64,000 nt of DNA. It comes from Puffinus mauretanicus (taxonomy: Eukaryota > Chordata > Aves > Procellariiformes > Procellariidae). Shown one piece after another: positions 35,928 through 50,119 of this stretch. Where the stretch lies: contig JAJKFH010002906.1 in the NCBI GenBank assembly GCA_023333565.1, forward strand, positions 1,938,501-2,002,500, in the 5' to 3' direction. The notes under the pieces are model-generated. The model had not been told where the DNA came from and made no database searches. It saw only the letters and a program-made list of their open reading frames with translations. Positions within the stretch are counted from its first letter, which is position 1, and each line of letters starts with the position of its first letter. Made by a program: the position numbers and the translations under genes.

Positions 35928-38900
35928 ACAGGAAACCAGCACTCATTTTATACAATAGTTAAACATTAAAAAAGACATATGGCACAGGAAATCCTTTTGC
36001 TGCGTGTGAAGGTATGGCATTTCCAAACTGAAAGTGTTGTTCTGACTATTTCACCGGTAGCGGTGAGTTATATGAGGCCACTTCCATCTGCAGAGAGTCT
36101 GTTTCACTTGCTTGTGGTTCTGGGGCTCATTCAAATACTCTAAAACAAAATAAAAGGAATGGATGTAATAACTTCTTTATGGAAAAGTCATAAAAAGCTA
36201 CAGGGCCGTGTAAACAAATTGGGTCATTTACAAGATGTTTAAGTGATGGATAATCAGTCCAAATTCAAAGGTGTGGATTAGGTTTTACAGTCATCTTGAC
36301 TGAATTTTGCCCTCAACAAGACTTTCTTTTTCTGCCAGGAATGCCTTTGACACTACAGATGACAAATTCTCAGAAATGGTGTTTTCAAACGTTTCAGTGC
36401 ATTCAGAGTAAAGTCGAGAAACAGGAGAACAATTCAGTAGTATAATTTGATCTTTCTCTAGGTGAATGAGGGGCCTTTCTTGATCCGCACGGTTACACTG
36501 TAAAACAGTAGTGGAACTTTGTGGCGTTCCCGGGGAAAATAAACTGAAAGAGTTTCCCTTCTGGATTCAAACATGCCTGAACTAATTACAAAGCAACCGT
36601 TTTGGCTCTCTGCTCTGTTCATATAAATAGGTTTGCACAGAACAGCAGCAACTGTGATCCAAGTTAAACTGCGCTAGTCACAGAAACTTCTGTCGGACCG
36701 AATTGAAGCATTGAACATTGTATCTATGGTGCGTCAACTCACAAGACCCCTGTGACTCATTTCAACATTTGTCGGAGAGTACTGAAAAAGTGGAATGGAA
36801 AAGAGGATAACTAATACTTTTGCATGTTAAAATACATTCTGCAGGGTTATTTATATGCTTCAGTGTAAATGTAAGCTTATGTGTGGACAATTTGCTCAAG
36901 TTTGGGGAAGGGGCATTGGTGTTAGCTACTACGGGGTGCTTTCCTTCTCCTGAGGTGTGGTTGCTCAGCTCTGCTATTACCAGTGCAACTTCAACTACCT
37001 TTCATAACTCTTCATGCACTAAAACCTGCACATCATTTCAGAATGAAAATAACTTTACTCAGTGCAAGTTTGGAGTTAGTTGTAATTAACTGTACGTGGA
37101 TGAAGCTAGCTATTTGTATATATAGTGCTAAATAATGAGCTCTTGACTCATCTTTTAGGTGCTCGATACTGTGCCTGCGAAAATAATCGTTGTTACTTGG
37201 GAAGTGTGTATGTGTGATTATACATTATTTGAAGAAGTCCTTCAGAAAGTGATTCAAATGAGTGTTGCATTGTACAGTGTTGACTGTAAAAGGTTTGTAT
37301 TTATATTATTGTCAATTTATGTTTTAAAAATACAGTTTTGGGAGGCGATCTACCTTAATATCGCAAGGCTTCAGTGTCTGGCTACTTAGTGTGTCTGTTG
37401 TTACGCAGGGAGACCCATACCTGCAAACATTTCTGTTGCTTGTGTAACTATAGTGGACCTGAAATTGAAGTAAAGCCTCGTAATTGAGAGCTAACGAGTA
37501 ATGGCTCCAAAACAAACATGATTTCTAGACAAGGAGATGAAACTGTTGTATATGACCTTGCCTACATGCTCCTTTTTTAAATATGGGTAAGGATTCTTGT
37601 TGGGCCTGCTTTCTTTTCTTTGTGTCATTCAAAAATACCCAGCCCCTGGGAGCACTGCATATCTATAGTCAGACTAGAGTCTAAAACTTGAAATACTCTA
37701 AAAATTTCTGCTAAGTACTCACTGTATTTCTCACAGTACTTGCTGGCATAGGAATTCACAAAGTACTTACCTCTAGCACTAATGCAGCCTTGTAGTTATT
37801 TCTTCTGAAGTGGAGATTGAATTTGTGATGAAGGGTATCATTACCGCTAAGGGTCTTTGCCAGTAGAGTTTTTCAGCGATCTTTACCTGTTCTCATAAGA
37901 TCCTTTATAAAGATTGGCGTAAGATGTTGAGATCAGCCATCTTTGTTGTTTCTTTATTGAGGATCTTTATTTTATATCTGTTCTTAGTACCTGCAAGAAG
38001 TAGCAGGTGTGTGCGGAAGCGGGTGTCCCAGGCTGAGTCCAAACAGGGATGGCAGTGAGTTTTTGAGCTCATTGACTTTCACCTCAGGAGAGACCACTGA
38101 GATAATCTTCGATCTTGCCTGACACCTCAAGAGTGCCACTCCTCGGTAAAGGGAGTGCACCAGTAAGGAGAGCTCTGTTACTTAAATATCTACCTGATTT
38201 GCAAAATTATCTTACTGCTTGTGGGAGAAAAGATGGTTTTATATAGTTGTCAAGTAGAAATATAAACATGTTTCTAAAGCACGTGCTTGCCTTATCAGGG
38301 AGAATCTTACAAAACTCTGATTGGCCTCATTAATCAAGATGCATGTGAATGTACTGTGTGGAGATAATACCTGATGAAACAGTTGTGATATGTTTCCTTA
38401 TTGTTACTGCTTTTAATGTAGTTACATTACCAAAATTTGGAGCTGGTTAGTTCTTTGCGTTAGGGAAAGAAACCGATGATGCGCCTGTAGTATATCTAAC
38501 ACTGTCCATTACTTTTATAGGATCTGTAGCTTCTCTTTGAGATTAAGTTTGAGAATCCATGTTATCATTAAGAACTGATCCAACTGTTTCAGGGTTGGAT
38601 CAATGCCCTTGCATGAAGCTGATTTCTCTTGCTCATTATTGAAAAAAACCCAAATCTTGTTAATGGTTCTCATTCATCTGAAACAGTTTAAAATATTTCA
38701 CCATAGAATGGAGGCTTAGTTTTCTTATGGACAGTCTTAACAGCACAACATTTATTTCTAGCAGCAGTTGCTTAATAGATGGTCTTTAATTACTCAAATT
38801 TATAGTTACATGCACTTGTGTGTGGTTTATTCTGACATTTTTATGTGTGTGGATGCTTAATGTATGTTTGTTCTAATTCTGTTTATTAAGGTATATTCTT

Positions 38901-39593
38901 GGGCTAGATTGACTTGCTCAGATTTTTTTTACTTTCAGGAAGTACTTGGTAATCTTTATGTTCAGTATTTACATTTCAGATGAGAATATGTTATCTGCAG
39001 TTTTTTAAAAAGCAAGAATCTCTTGTTTTGAGTTGGCTTGGTCAAACAGTGGTGAATATTGGAGCTAAAACTATTTAGACTGTATTAAAAGGGGGTTAGC
39101 AGTATGTTAAACAGGTCCCCAAACATTCAAAAAGTGAAAAAGTGCGTAGTTTAAATAGTAATCTTGTATGTATATATGAAGATCAACTAATGCTAGGTAA
39201 CATGGCAAATAATATTTACATTTCACTTTCATTTTCTCTGGCTTGGGAAGAAAGGAGTCTTCCCTGCTCTTCTACATGTCAGCTGTTCTTACATTCATTT
39301 AATTCCAGGCAACCGGGGCTGTTGAACATGTGGATCATAACCCAACATGCAGCTTGGATGTGGCCGATACGCTCCGCAGAGGGATAATGTCTTATCTGTG
39401 TGGCTGCAGCTGGTTCACGCCATCTGGTTTTGGAATGTGCATGTGCACCCAGATGTTGCTACTCAATACAGAATAGAGTAGCTATTGATTTCTGAGTCCT
39501 ATCACCCCAGCCTGTCTTCAGGATCTTAGAAGACAACTCTGGAATATGTTTTTGGTTTTTTTAAGTGAATGGTTTTATAAATGAATTGCAGCA

Positions 39594-39595
<2 letters not shown>

Positions 39596-39626
<31 letters not shown>
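39596..39626 (+). repeat. Poly(T) run, 31 nt
   Basis: This is the longest homopolymer in the window. If it were the poly(A) tail of a minus-strand retroposon, a retroposon body should lie on its right, but none is recognisable. It is probably a mononucleotide microsatellite and prone to sequencing error. Confidence 0.9.
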
Positions 39627-39628
<2 letters not shown>

Positions 39629-42497
39629 CTCTAGTGCATTCACTTGGCTGGCTTAAGACTTTAGGGACAGCTACAATAGAAAGATGTTAGTTTTTAGTCA
39701 CAAGTAGCTGTTTCTTCAGTTATATTCATTCCTTTCTATCATCATTTTGCAGGATATTCATTGCTTTGAAGCTTGAAGTCTACCCTAAAAGACATTTTGT
39801 AAAGTACTTAATATTTGTGGTAATAGGTTGCATTTAGTTAACTCCTGCTCATGTTTTAGTCAAATCCTTAATATAAAGGCAGTTCTAAACTTGCTGCTTA
39901 CTATAATGCAAACTATTCTATGTACTAGTGATTTATTGTATTTACTGTTCCCGTAAGTATGAATATTTCCTTATAAATAGTGTGTTACTAGCTGACTAGC
40001 TCTAATTTCTAAACTTCCCTGCTGACAGTACTTTGGATAGGTGTAAAAGATGCAAAGATGTATTGAGGAGCTGTTCACTAAGGTACCCCAAAAGTTTTCT
40101 CTGTATATGAGGAATTCCACTGAAGTTGAGAAGTGATTGGATCTAGTTACTAGGAAAAAATTACATGATGTACATTTGCAAGATCAAGCCATTGTCATTA
40201 ATTCAAAGCTTGGAAAAAGGAAACATCTAGCAAAGGACTTCTTTTTCAGACTTTTGATTATGTTCGTAAAATGTGAAATTAAGTTCAGCAATTGTATTCA
40301 TGTTTGCTATGGTGGTTGTGCCTGTCTAGCTATAAAAATCATTTATTGCATGTGAATTGCTTTCTTATCTGAAAAAAAAATGAAATTAATAATGGTTGAA
40401 GTGTAATAAAGTTTATTTATAGAAAGTAGTATTTGAAAGATAAAAGCTAATCATACTTTCATATTTTGAGCATTGTTTTCTTTTATAGTTCTTTCATTCA
40501 GTGCCTTTCCTAAGCTAAGGAATCCAAGCTGTATGTAGAACAACAGGACTTCTACCCCATTTACCGTAAAATATTGATGGACAGATATGGAAATCTGTGC
40601 TGTTGATAAGAGTTTAAAAATAATTTGATAAGAACTGTAACGAAAAAAATGTTTCTGCCTTTATGCTAAGGGAGAAATGGTCTTTTCCACAGTTCATAGA
40701 ATAGTTGAACAATGTTGGGTGTATTATAACATAGAGAAGTGGTATAGAGAGGTAAAGACAGAAATGTGAAAAGGAAAGCAGCGTTGAGGCCATCTATAGG
40801 GAAAAAAAAATGTTAGCAGTGAACCACACTGCATAGAAACTGTCTTTCTGTGTTTCTGTATTCTTTCTGTAGTAGAAGCCCGAATAAAAGGCCTCCAGCA
40901 CAGTAACTCTTCTTTGATGATTACCAAATGTGGTTAAATTTTTTTTCATACTGTTGTGCACGAGTATCTTATTTTATAAGTCTGCTAGATAGGTATCACC
41001 TGATTTTTACATCATGTAAAGGTATTGAAAGGGGGGGTTTGGTAGATTTTTCACTATAACAATCAGGACGTGAAGCTGTAAATCTAGTTTTTGTAAACAC
41101 TGCAATATACTGACTTGGTTTGTCCTTTTACAGCATGGCTAACTGAGAGCTCTTTGAGGTGCTGTTCCTCCAAATATAGGATGTGTCTGTTGGCGGTGGT
41201 TGTTGTTGGAACGGGTAGGTCTTTATTGTCATTCAGCTAAACTTCTGGTAGGCAGGCTTCTGGTGCTTCATTAACTATGTCCTGAGGCTGGCTTGTCACA
41301 AAGCAATATTGGTAAGTCATTGGCTTTGTATTTGTGTTACTAGCCCATAACGGTCAATGTGAGTGGAGGTTTACTTTTTCAGACGAAGACATGAATACTG
41401 TGCCATTTCCTCTCTCACTTCATGTTAATCAGAGTTCATATCCAGGGAGTGAAGAGAGAAACCAATACTTTCAGCTGTGATGGTTTTTCATGCTAAAACA
41501 TTCTTAAATGTCATGTAAGTATTTATATGTCTGATGAAGTACAGATAAAAGTAGCAGATTCTTAGGCTTTTTATCAGCATTGGATTCTCAACAGAAGTAA
41601 TCTCTGTTTTTCTCTGTTTTCTCCTTGTGCGCCAAAATCAAAATGTCACACACAGCCTTTCGAATTGCTTGTCTTTTGTGTGGCTAGGAAGTATAGTTTT
41701 AAGAGACAGCTTTGTGCCAGTAATTATCATTACTTTAAATGAGAGCAAATGATAATACTTTTAAAAATCAAGATTAAAGTATTTAAAAAATGAAACTTAA
41801 TGGCAATGGAAAAATTATGTGTCTCTGAAAATTTGCAATATAGTTTCCTTTCTGGCACTTGCTCTTGAAGCAAGAGGAGAGAACGTAACAAACTGCGCAA
41901 TGGCACCTTGGTGCCAAGATAGATTCAGTGCAACCATATTTTGTTTTTGTTATTCCTGGCACTTTTGGAAGGAATGATTTCATAATGCCTGAAATGTTTC
42001 TGAGGAGAAACAAGATTTCCACCAAGACCTCTTTCTTTCTTTCTTTCCCTTAACTTCTAATTATTCGTACGGGTTGAGGAGCTCTGCTTAGAACTTCTGT
42101 TATGCATCATAAGCAGTAAATTTTTTTTCTGTGTGTAATTAAAAAAAAACAAATAGGAAGAGCATAATGTTATGCCCTCTTTCAAGAGTTGTGTTTACAG
42201 TTAAGAGTGCCTATGTTTATAAACCATGTGGAGGCAGTCTTCATGGAAATAAATAATTGCTATTTGTAGGGCACAGAGAAGCTCATGAGAAGGTAAACCA
42301 AACTAATTACTGAAAATTTTAACAGTAGTTGTTTTGTCAAAGTGAGCACTGAGTGTCCGTTGCATTGGTATCCTGATAGACACAGTACACTGGTTTCTAG
42401 ATATGTAGGCAGCCAGTTGGCCTAACTCCCTGTATTATATCTTAAAAGTGGCTTTTTTTCGAAAGTAACAAGAGTATCTAATAGAAAGTTCTAATTC

Positions 42498-42519
42498 TTT
42501 TTTTTTTTTTTTTTTTTTT
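42498..42519 (+). repeat. Poly(T) run, 22 nt
   Basis: Twenty-two T residues precede AAATTATG. No attached retroposon body is recognisable. Confidence 0.9.
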
Positions 42520-43157
42520 AAATTATGATTTCTCAAAAGAAGGGCCAATTTGAGCCTGACTTCATTTGTGACTGAAAACTATCTCCTGGTTGTGATATAC
42601 CAAATGACTATAAAAGCCAGTGAGTGGTTTTGTTAAAGAGGGAGTAGTGGAAAACAAGTGCATTCCTGTGGTAAGATGATGGGAGAAGGAAAATAAAGTA
42701 AAAGAAATGCAAGAGGAACCATTTTGAGGCTGTTAGAAAAACAGTGGCTTTAGCCTTAATGAATTCTGCGTTTTTGGGGTTTTTTGCGTGTGGGGGTTTT
42801 GGGTTTTTTTAAATAAACTGAGCCCTAAGGGAAAAGGGTGCGATCCAGACAGTGGTTACAGTGCTGGGTTTTGAGTAGAAAGGTCAGCAGCTTGCACCTG
42901 CCAAAAAGATTTTGGTCAGAAATGGTTAGATGTGGATTTACATATGGATGGAGGAAGAGGAGCTTTGGCAATTTCTCTGTCTGTGAATAGTCCTGGAGCC
43001 CCTGGAATCATCTTTTGCAGAAATAAATGTTATAATGGTCAAAATGAAGCTTTCAGTGCTCAGCTAGCATTTGCTTTCTGTCACAGTTAGAGAAGGGCTA
43101 GAGGGAAGGATCTTGCAGGTAGCTGGAGTGGTCTGTGATTCGGCTCCTGAAAACTGA

Positions 43158-43202
43158 ACAAAAAACCCAAACAAACAAAAAAAACAACCAACCAAACCCA
43201 AA
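43158..43202 (+). repeat. A/C-rich low-complexity tract
   Basis: The tract is built from AAAC, AACC and CCAAA units without a fixed period. Similar tracts recur in this intron at 48646-48714, 53515-53568, 53873-53919 and 58000-58056. Confidence 0.8.
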
Positions 43203-43387
43203 TCAGTCCTTCTCTTCAAGATCACTTGATTACAAAGAACACACCATCAACATAATGGGATTGTTTGCTCAAAGGACCAAGGTGTTTATGTTACTGCTAC
43301 CTTTTGTAGCAAACAGTATAGAAACTCCATAGGAAAGCTTGTTAAAAACCAATTACAATAACCAGGTCAAAACTAGGATGTGGTCTT

Positions 43388-43404
43388 AAAAAAAAAAAAA
43401 AAAG
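43388..43404 (+). repeat. Poly(A) run, 17 nt
   Basis: A run of 17 A residues after GGTCTT. No retroposon is recognisable upstream. Confidence 0.85.
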
Positions 43405-45439
43405 TCCAATCAAATGTTTGCCATATTTAGCAAATAATTTTTCTCTGGATCTTTTCCATGAAAGGTGTTGATGATTTTCACCTAGGTAATGTAAATAGGT
43501 ACTTTCTCTGCAGTGTAGGAAGAGATGCTACTAAGGTCTTCTGCAGTTCTATAAATACTGTCTTGAAATGCAAGTGACAGAAGCAAGGCAAAAGTAATAA
43601 TATTGTACAAAATTTAAGAAAGTGTTTGAGCAAACAAGATCCAACTTAAAGAATCTGCTTTCATTCTTTGACAATTATGTTTGTGTTTTGCTTTTAAGAT
43701 GGGTGCCCTAGTCTTAAACTTCTTGCTGCTCTGGAATTTCCTTTCCTTCCAGAACTGAAGTCTTCTGTACGTAATTTAGCTTCCTGAATTTTCTTTCTTT
43801 TATAAAAAGAGTACCTGGATCATTGGTTCTGGGTACATTTTTTTCCTTACTTCTTCAAACATCTGTTTACAAATACTGGTTCAAATAAGCAATATTACAT
43901 TCAAAGAGATTGCGTCCAGAAAATAACTCTCTAACAGCTTTAGATACCTTATCATCTTTCTCACAGTGAAAAAATATTTCTATGCTGTTAACTTCTCAGG
44001 CTTGGTATGATTCTGTTTTCTTTCCATAGCTTTCTCATATACACATGAATTATTTAAAGACCTCACTTTAAAATTTTAACATCTTAATCTAACTGCAGAG
44101 GGTTATCTAATGATGATAATGCCACCTCCAACAGTTGTTTTATAACTCTTCAAGCTGTAGCTATATATTAGACTTTAGACAGTGTTAACAACTTTCTTGA
44201 AGTACCTGCAGAAATCTTCCAGGATCATGAAGCTAGAAGACCTTTTTATTGCTTCCTTGACGCAAAAATATTGCCAGGACTTCACTTAATGACAGTCTAT
44301 CAGTGTAACACTTCAGTTATATTTCTTAATATCATGGTATTATTCAGGTGGTAATAAAGCATAAACAATTGAAAGCACAAGGTCTAGCTATTTATCCTGT
44401 TCTGTTCTTGTAATTTACTTGAAATTAGGCTTAGCCACTACTTGAGTAGGCTTCCAAAGAAATATAAAATGTATAAAAAGATGAAGTGGCTTTGGAGACA
44501 GTGTGGTAGTCTTCCATCTGCGTTGGTACTGAATGTGACATGATGGTGCTCCTGTAATTGTTTGTGGGTTTTTTGCTGTTTGTTTTGTTCTGTTTTTTCT
44601 TCCTCTCCCCTTCCTCATGCTGGAGGGTTGAGATGGTGACCGAGATCACCTATCACTTGCTGCAGGAATAACACACTGCTTTGACCAAATTGAAATTGGA
44701 GAATTGCTATTGGTCCCCATAAATTCCTTCCTAAACACTTAATTTTCTTGTTCAACAATAATGCCTTTGGTTTAGAGCAGCCACTAATTAACTACTTTGA
44801 GTTGTTTATCCCCCATTTGGATCTTTAAGAATGTAATTGCCATCCTGTTGCCCAGTCTTACACTTCTCTGGATATATTTTAGTATTCTTTGGGATCTTTA
44901 CATAAAAGATGTGACTATTATGTTTCATTTTTAACTTGTGGAAACCATAGGAAGAGAAGTTGTAGCAGTTGTGGCACTGGGGTTTGAAAGCACAGCTGAA
45001 ATCTTTAAGAAAGAGAAGAGAAACAGAACAGAGTTATGGGCAGAACAATTAGAAAGCTCACTCAGACATGACTCCTCTTTACCAAGAAAATTTCAGTTAA
45101 GAATTACCTTCTAAATCTGGAAATATTTAAAGATATAAAACTTAGGATTAATTAGCTTATTAAATATTAGGCTGAGGAGAATTCAAGAAAATTATTCTTG
45201 ATTATACTCAAAAAGAACTGCTTTGTATTTGAGATGAAACAGTTTTATTAAAGGTAAGCAAGGAGAGGTAATTAAAGATATGGAATAATATGTGCATTTT
45301 GAATATCATCAATGGTAATGAGGCCAAAAGGAAGAGATAAGGTTAAGTATAATGCTGTGATCTACAATACTGTAGATTAAAAGAAAGCACTAGTAATGCA
45401 GCCTGTGTGCCAAGGCAACTCCCTGAGAAATATCTAGAA

Positions 45440-45575
45440 GGTAATAGCAGCCATTCCAGGCCAAATGAAAGGTCTATTGAGCTCAACGTGTTGTATCTGA
45501 CAATGCCCGTTAAGGAACATAATGATGATTCCCTGATCTATTCTCCTGCCTTCTAGCATTTTAGTAGTCAGAAGT
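45440..45575 (+). repeat. Old LINE-like relic (CR1/L3-type amniote repeat)
   Basis: The stretch reads AGCAGCCATTCCAGGCCAAA, then TGAAAGGTCTATTGAGCTCA, then GTATCTGACAATGCCCG, TGATTCCCTGATCTATTCTC, CTGCCTTCTAGC and AGTCAGAAG. This follows block by block a repeat common in reptile and bird genomes that contains GCCATACTGGGTCAGACC, AAAGGTCCATCTAGCCCAGT, TCTGACAGTGGCCAAT, and a later CCCAGCTTCTGGCA block. The blocks appear in the same order and at similar spacing, with many substitutions, as expected for an ancient insertion. I recall it as part of a CR1-clade LINE, but the family name is uncertain. Confidence 0.55.
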
Positions 45576-48500
45576 TTTTTTTTAAGGTGCAGGCAGAATT
45601 TTGGGGTTTGGTAGCCCAATAGCTTTTTGAAATCTCGTAAACTTCTGCTATCTACAGTTTCCAGTGGTGAGAAAGTTTAACCACGTAACAGATAAATATC
45701 TTCTTTTGGTTGCTTCACATGCACTACTGGATCATTTTAGTCAATATCACCTAGTTCTTTGTTTTTGCCTATGATTTCTCGATTTGACCTGCTATTGTGG
45801 AGCCTCACCTGAGACCCACCCCAGGATTTGGATCTGCCACGTTGTTCTCCTGTATAGCATTTGTGTGTATGTCTATAGTAAATATGCACATATGTATGTG
45901 TGTGGGTATAGGAGATATGAATAAAAATGCATATGAAGTATTATCTGCTGGTATGCCAAGTATCAAAAAGTATTGGCAAGCAGTATTCGAGATATGAGTA
46001 CACCATGGATTTATACAGTGATAGTGTTCTCTCTGGTTCTCTGTGCTTTTGCCGCGGGTTCTTAATAGGCAGGTTTTCCTCTTAGCAGTGTAATCCTGTC
46101 CCAGACAGGGACAGACAGCAGCTCTGCACGTGGGAAAGATGCTGAGAAATTGCTTTGTGTTGTGCTCGGATCTGGGAATGATGGGAACCCCAGTGAGATG
46201 AAGCCATAAATTTCACATGTTTCCATGTTCTACTTCAAGTATATTGTTGTTAATATGAGTAAAAGATGTTGTTATTCAGGTGGTGACTGTAAAAATGGGA
46301 GGTAAACTTTCTTAAGTGTTCTTTCCTGAGCATTAGGTTGTGGTGTCAAGTGATATTCTGTTTGTTTTGGCCTTGGTTTTCTTCCCATAGACTTTTTTTG
46401 GTTTGTAAACCTTCAGGATTGGAATCTACTCCTCCATTAGGCCTCTGCCTAAGAGGAGCGGAGGCTATTTCTTCTACCTTACCAGCCTGCAAAAGGAACA
46501 GGTCTAGTTACTGAGTTTACATGAAGAGCCCTTTTCAGTACTGTCATCGCAAATCGCAGCTTTCTGAAGGCAGCATGGAGGCTGTGAAAACTGTGATCCA
46601 TTTGCCATTCACGTGAGGGAAGGACCTATACGTGTAGGAAAGTTTGTTTTGCATTGGATCTAGAGATGTTTGACATCATAATGACAGTAAATTGTCCTTG
46701 CCAAGTATTTCAGCTCCCCAGTTGAAGGGGAACCTGCCCTAGAAGTAAGCAGGTTCTTCAGTGTAGCCAACGATACTTAGATCTTGCAAAGGAGTTGCTA
46801 GTCTCTTGTCCTTTTCCTTGCCCCCTTTCTGACTTGAATTTTATTTGTAAGAAAGTTTACCAGGGAGTTTCACAGGTAATGCTGTATCTTTGTCTACCTT
46901 GTGTATGATAATGATTGATTTTCCCTCCCCCTCCTTTTTAAACAGAATATTTTCTAGGATTTCTTGCTTATTTTTAAATGAAGAAAAACACATCCTTCAG
47001 AGTATCTGATGCTTCACCTGACTGTATCTTTCTAGTTTCTCTTGAGTCCGCATTGGATGCCATTTTGCATTTAGGAATGTGTTTTTTGACTGAAACCAAA
47101 ATTTAAAAAAAATTTGTTCTTAGAAAAGTATATTAAAGAGAGAACTTGTGTATTTCTGATGGCTTCTGTGGTCTGAAGTCTTGGTTATTATACACACAAT
47201 AAATAACACCTACTTAGTCGATAATTCTCATTAACCTTATCAGGTAGAAGTGACAAGATAAGCACTAGGTAGTAGCACATATTTGTTTTCTGGTAGTATT
47301 TTTAAATTCTGCAATTCTAGAGTTAATGTTGATGACACGGCACTATTATGTTTAAACTGTAGAATTGAAAGCTCAACCTTAAATTTACCGTGGGAAGTTA
47401 TTTGGTAAGCATTTTTGTGTTTGAGGTGACTTACAAGAAATAATTCTCAAGATTGCCTTTTATGTTTAAAGGTAGCCTAGCAATTGAACAATTAGTTGTC
47501 TTGTTTTGTGTTTTTTTTTTTTCTTTGATGGATTCCTAGAGGAGGAATGAACTCTGCAGTCATGAACAGCCTAATGCATGCACTGCTGAAATTTTTTGTT
47601 TGTCTTCAGTAGTATTGGATGACCCTGTTAAGTGAAGCCTGCAGTGATCCAAGCCTGGTTCTTCGTGGGCAGCGTTAACAGCAGGGACTGGTGTCCCTGA
47701 GGATAGTGTCAGTGGCACGCTGCTCGCCAGCAGTTCTTGTCCGCGGGAAGCCCTTTCTGAGGGAAAAGGTGCTTGCTGTGAGATCTGTTTCTTCGTTGCT
47801 GCTGGATCCAGTACTGATCACCTGGGCCTTTTTCCTCAGCCTCCTGTATCTGCCTTAGGAGGGGCTAAAGGTATTGGGGGGAAAGAAGAGAAACGGATGT
47901 TTAGTGCAGAAACAGAAAAATGCTTATAAATATGTTTTGTTTTTTTCTTTATTTGGAGAATATTATGTGCCTTTATTCACTAAAATAATTACACTTTTAT
48001 GAAAATATAGGCTGAAGTGATACCATGCTAGGTGAAATATAATAGAAATCTCAGATCAAGTTGCTAGTACTTCCTTTTCTGGCTCGCTTTCAACTGTGCC
48101 TGTGAGCGCAAAGGAATGGCATGTATTTATACATTTGTAAATAAGATCCCACACATTTTCCGCTTGAGAACATGCACTCGGACCTTTTATGGTCAGGAAG
48201 GGGTGTTCCCTCTGTCTGTGAGCTATCCAGAGAACTACACATTTCCAATTATGCAGTTCAGAAACTTACAGATAATACTTTGTAAACTTGAGTTTAAATA
48301 AAGACGTTTGGGGGATTAAAGGCAAAAAACCTAATTTTTCTCTTTTTCCAGTAGAAATATACTTTAGCATAAACAAACAGGTTTTTAAGTCCATGTTCTT
48401 GCTAGGCTGAATTGCCTCATTCAGCTTTGCTTCTAAAAATAACACTTAGATCAAGCTCTCATGTTGCTCTTGTTTCTATGTTTCTTCTTTTCAAAACGTC

Positions 48501-48645
48501 TGTTTATCAAGAGAGATTCTGTTGATAATGGCTTATTAGGATATCCAGAATTTATCCAAAACACTTTCTGGATATTCAGTGTCAGTTGATCATAATGAAT
48601 CAACATACTCTAGCAATAATATTCTTAGAATAATTGATTTTGTGG

Positions 48646-48714
48646 TTTTTTTTAAAAAAACAAACAAAAAAACCAAAAACCCCAAAAAAACAAACAAAAA
48701 AACCCAAACCCCAC
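48646..48714 (+). repeat. T-run/A-run followed by an A/C-rich tract
   Basis: A T8-A7 junction is followed by AAAC and AAAACCCC units to 48714. The complementary strand carries G3-G4 runs separated by T-rich spacers. Three such runs are seen, one short of a standard quadruplex. Confidence 0.8.
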
Positions 48715-50109
48715 CTAGGTGGCATGTGAAAATATTTCAAAAATAGTAGCTACTATCAGGTCTATTATTTCACTTATCAAAGAAATTTCTGATTCAGTTT
48801 GACTGATATCCAACCCCATAACACGGATGCAGAGCACTTAAACGTCACTCCTATTAAAAGGTATCGTTGTATTGAGTAATGTAGAAGGCACAAATGCGAG
48901 AGTTTATTTATGAAGCAATTTAGCTGCAGCGAGCATGATAAATGTTATCTTTCTTTTATGTGAAATGGTGAACTGTTTTAGGGAAACTGTAGTGTACAGT
49001 ACAAAATATGTGCCCAAGTGGGGGTTTAATTTTCCACCAACTGTATCACTTCTGATCATCAGAGCTTTGAAGACTGCAAACAATCTGAAGTTGGACAATT
49101 TGAAACATTTGAAATATACTACAAGAGCTATAGCTTTTTTAGCTATTTAAAAAAATGTTTTCAGTACTTATGCCATGATGCACACAGTACTCCACTCTGG
49201 CTTTTATACTAAAAGGTTTTAAATAGCTTTTCTTTTAAACCAGTTGCTTGCTGTCTTCAGATTAAGCAGAAAAAACTATAATACTTGCTGAAAAAGAAGA
49301 AATAATGCCTACAGGAAGAAGAATAATCACTTGCTGATTACTCAAAGGGCTAGGTTTCAAAATTTTCACTTAGTTTCCCAAAGATGCATTACACTGAAAG
49401 ATGTTAGACTTGCCATTGAAGTGTGTTTCAATTTCTGGTCTGTTTAATTAGGTGAAAGTATAATGTTCAGCTTGCTGTGATTTTAATAACAGTAGATGTC
49501 ATTATAAGTGACAAGAACATATTTTGAATTATAGTGCTTTTACACGTTTTACATATTCAGTTACAATTCAAGATAAGCTTAAAGTGTTTGGGAAGCTTGC
49601 TTTGTTGTACTCAGAAAGGATGAATTGTGTGTGATAGCCAGTTCCCTTTCACTTAGGCTGCCTTTTGTCATATCATTCTGCAAATGCAGAATTGGTGCAT
49701 TCTTCAGTTTAGATCACAGAAGTCTAAATTTGCAGTCAGTGGAGATGTCATAAAGGATTTGGCTTAAAATTTTGTGGGGGATGTGTGTAAGTTCTCTGAA
49801 TCAGTCTATACAAGTAGGAATTCAGACAAGAATTAAGATTACCTTGCAGATGCTTTCATAATATAGGGAGCTTTCTCTCCAGGGTCATGTTCTTGCATTA
49901 ACCAATGTTTATGTAATCTTTGAAAATACGTAGTAAAACAATTCTCAAGAGTTAGGTAGTACTTGTATTTATTAGTTCTTGCACAGGCAAAACTCTTAAG
50001 TTTTGTGGTACTGTAGGGTTTTTTTCTTAGTAAGGAATAAAGAATTGGCTGTAAAATTAGCTTTTTTGAGTAGCATGTCACTAGAGGTTTATTGAACAGT
50101 AAAAAAAAA

Positions 50110-50119
50110 GGGGGGGGGG
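50110..50119 (+). repeat. A9-G10 homopolymer junction
   Basis: Nine A residues (50101-50109) are followed by ten G residues. Such runs are prone to length error in sequencing. Confidence 0.85.

Noticed and set aside
40690..40740. CATAGAATAGTTGAACAATGTTGGG resembling a CR1 tail
   Set aside because: Only about 20 bases show loose similarity, there is no ORF2 tail or repeated ATTCTATG unit, and the match is no better than chance.
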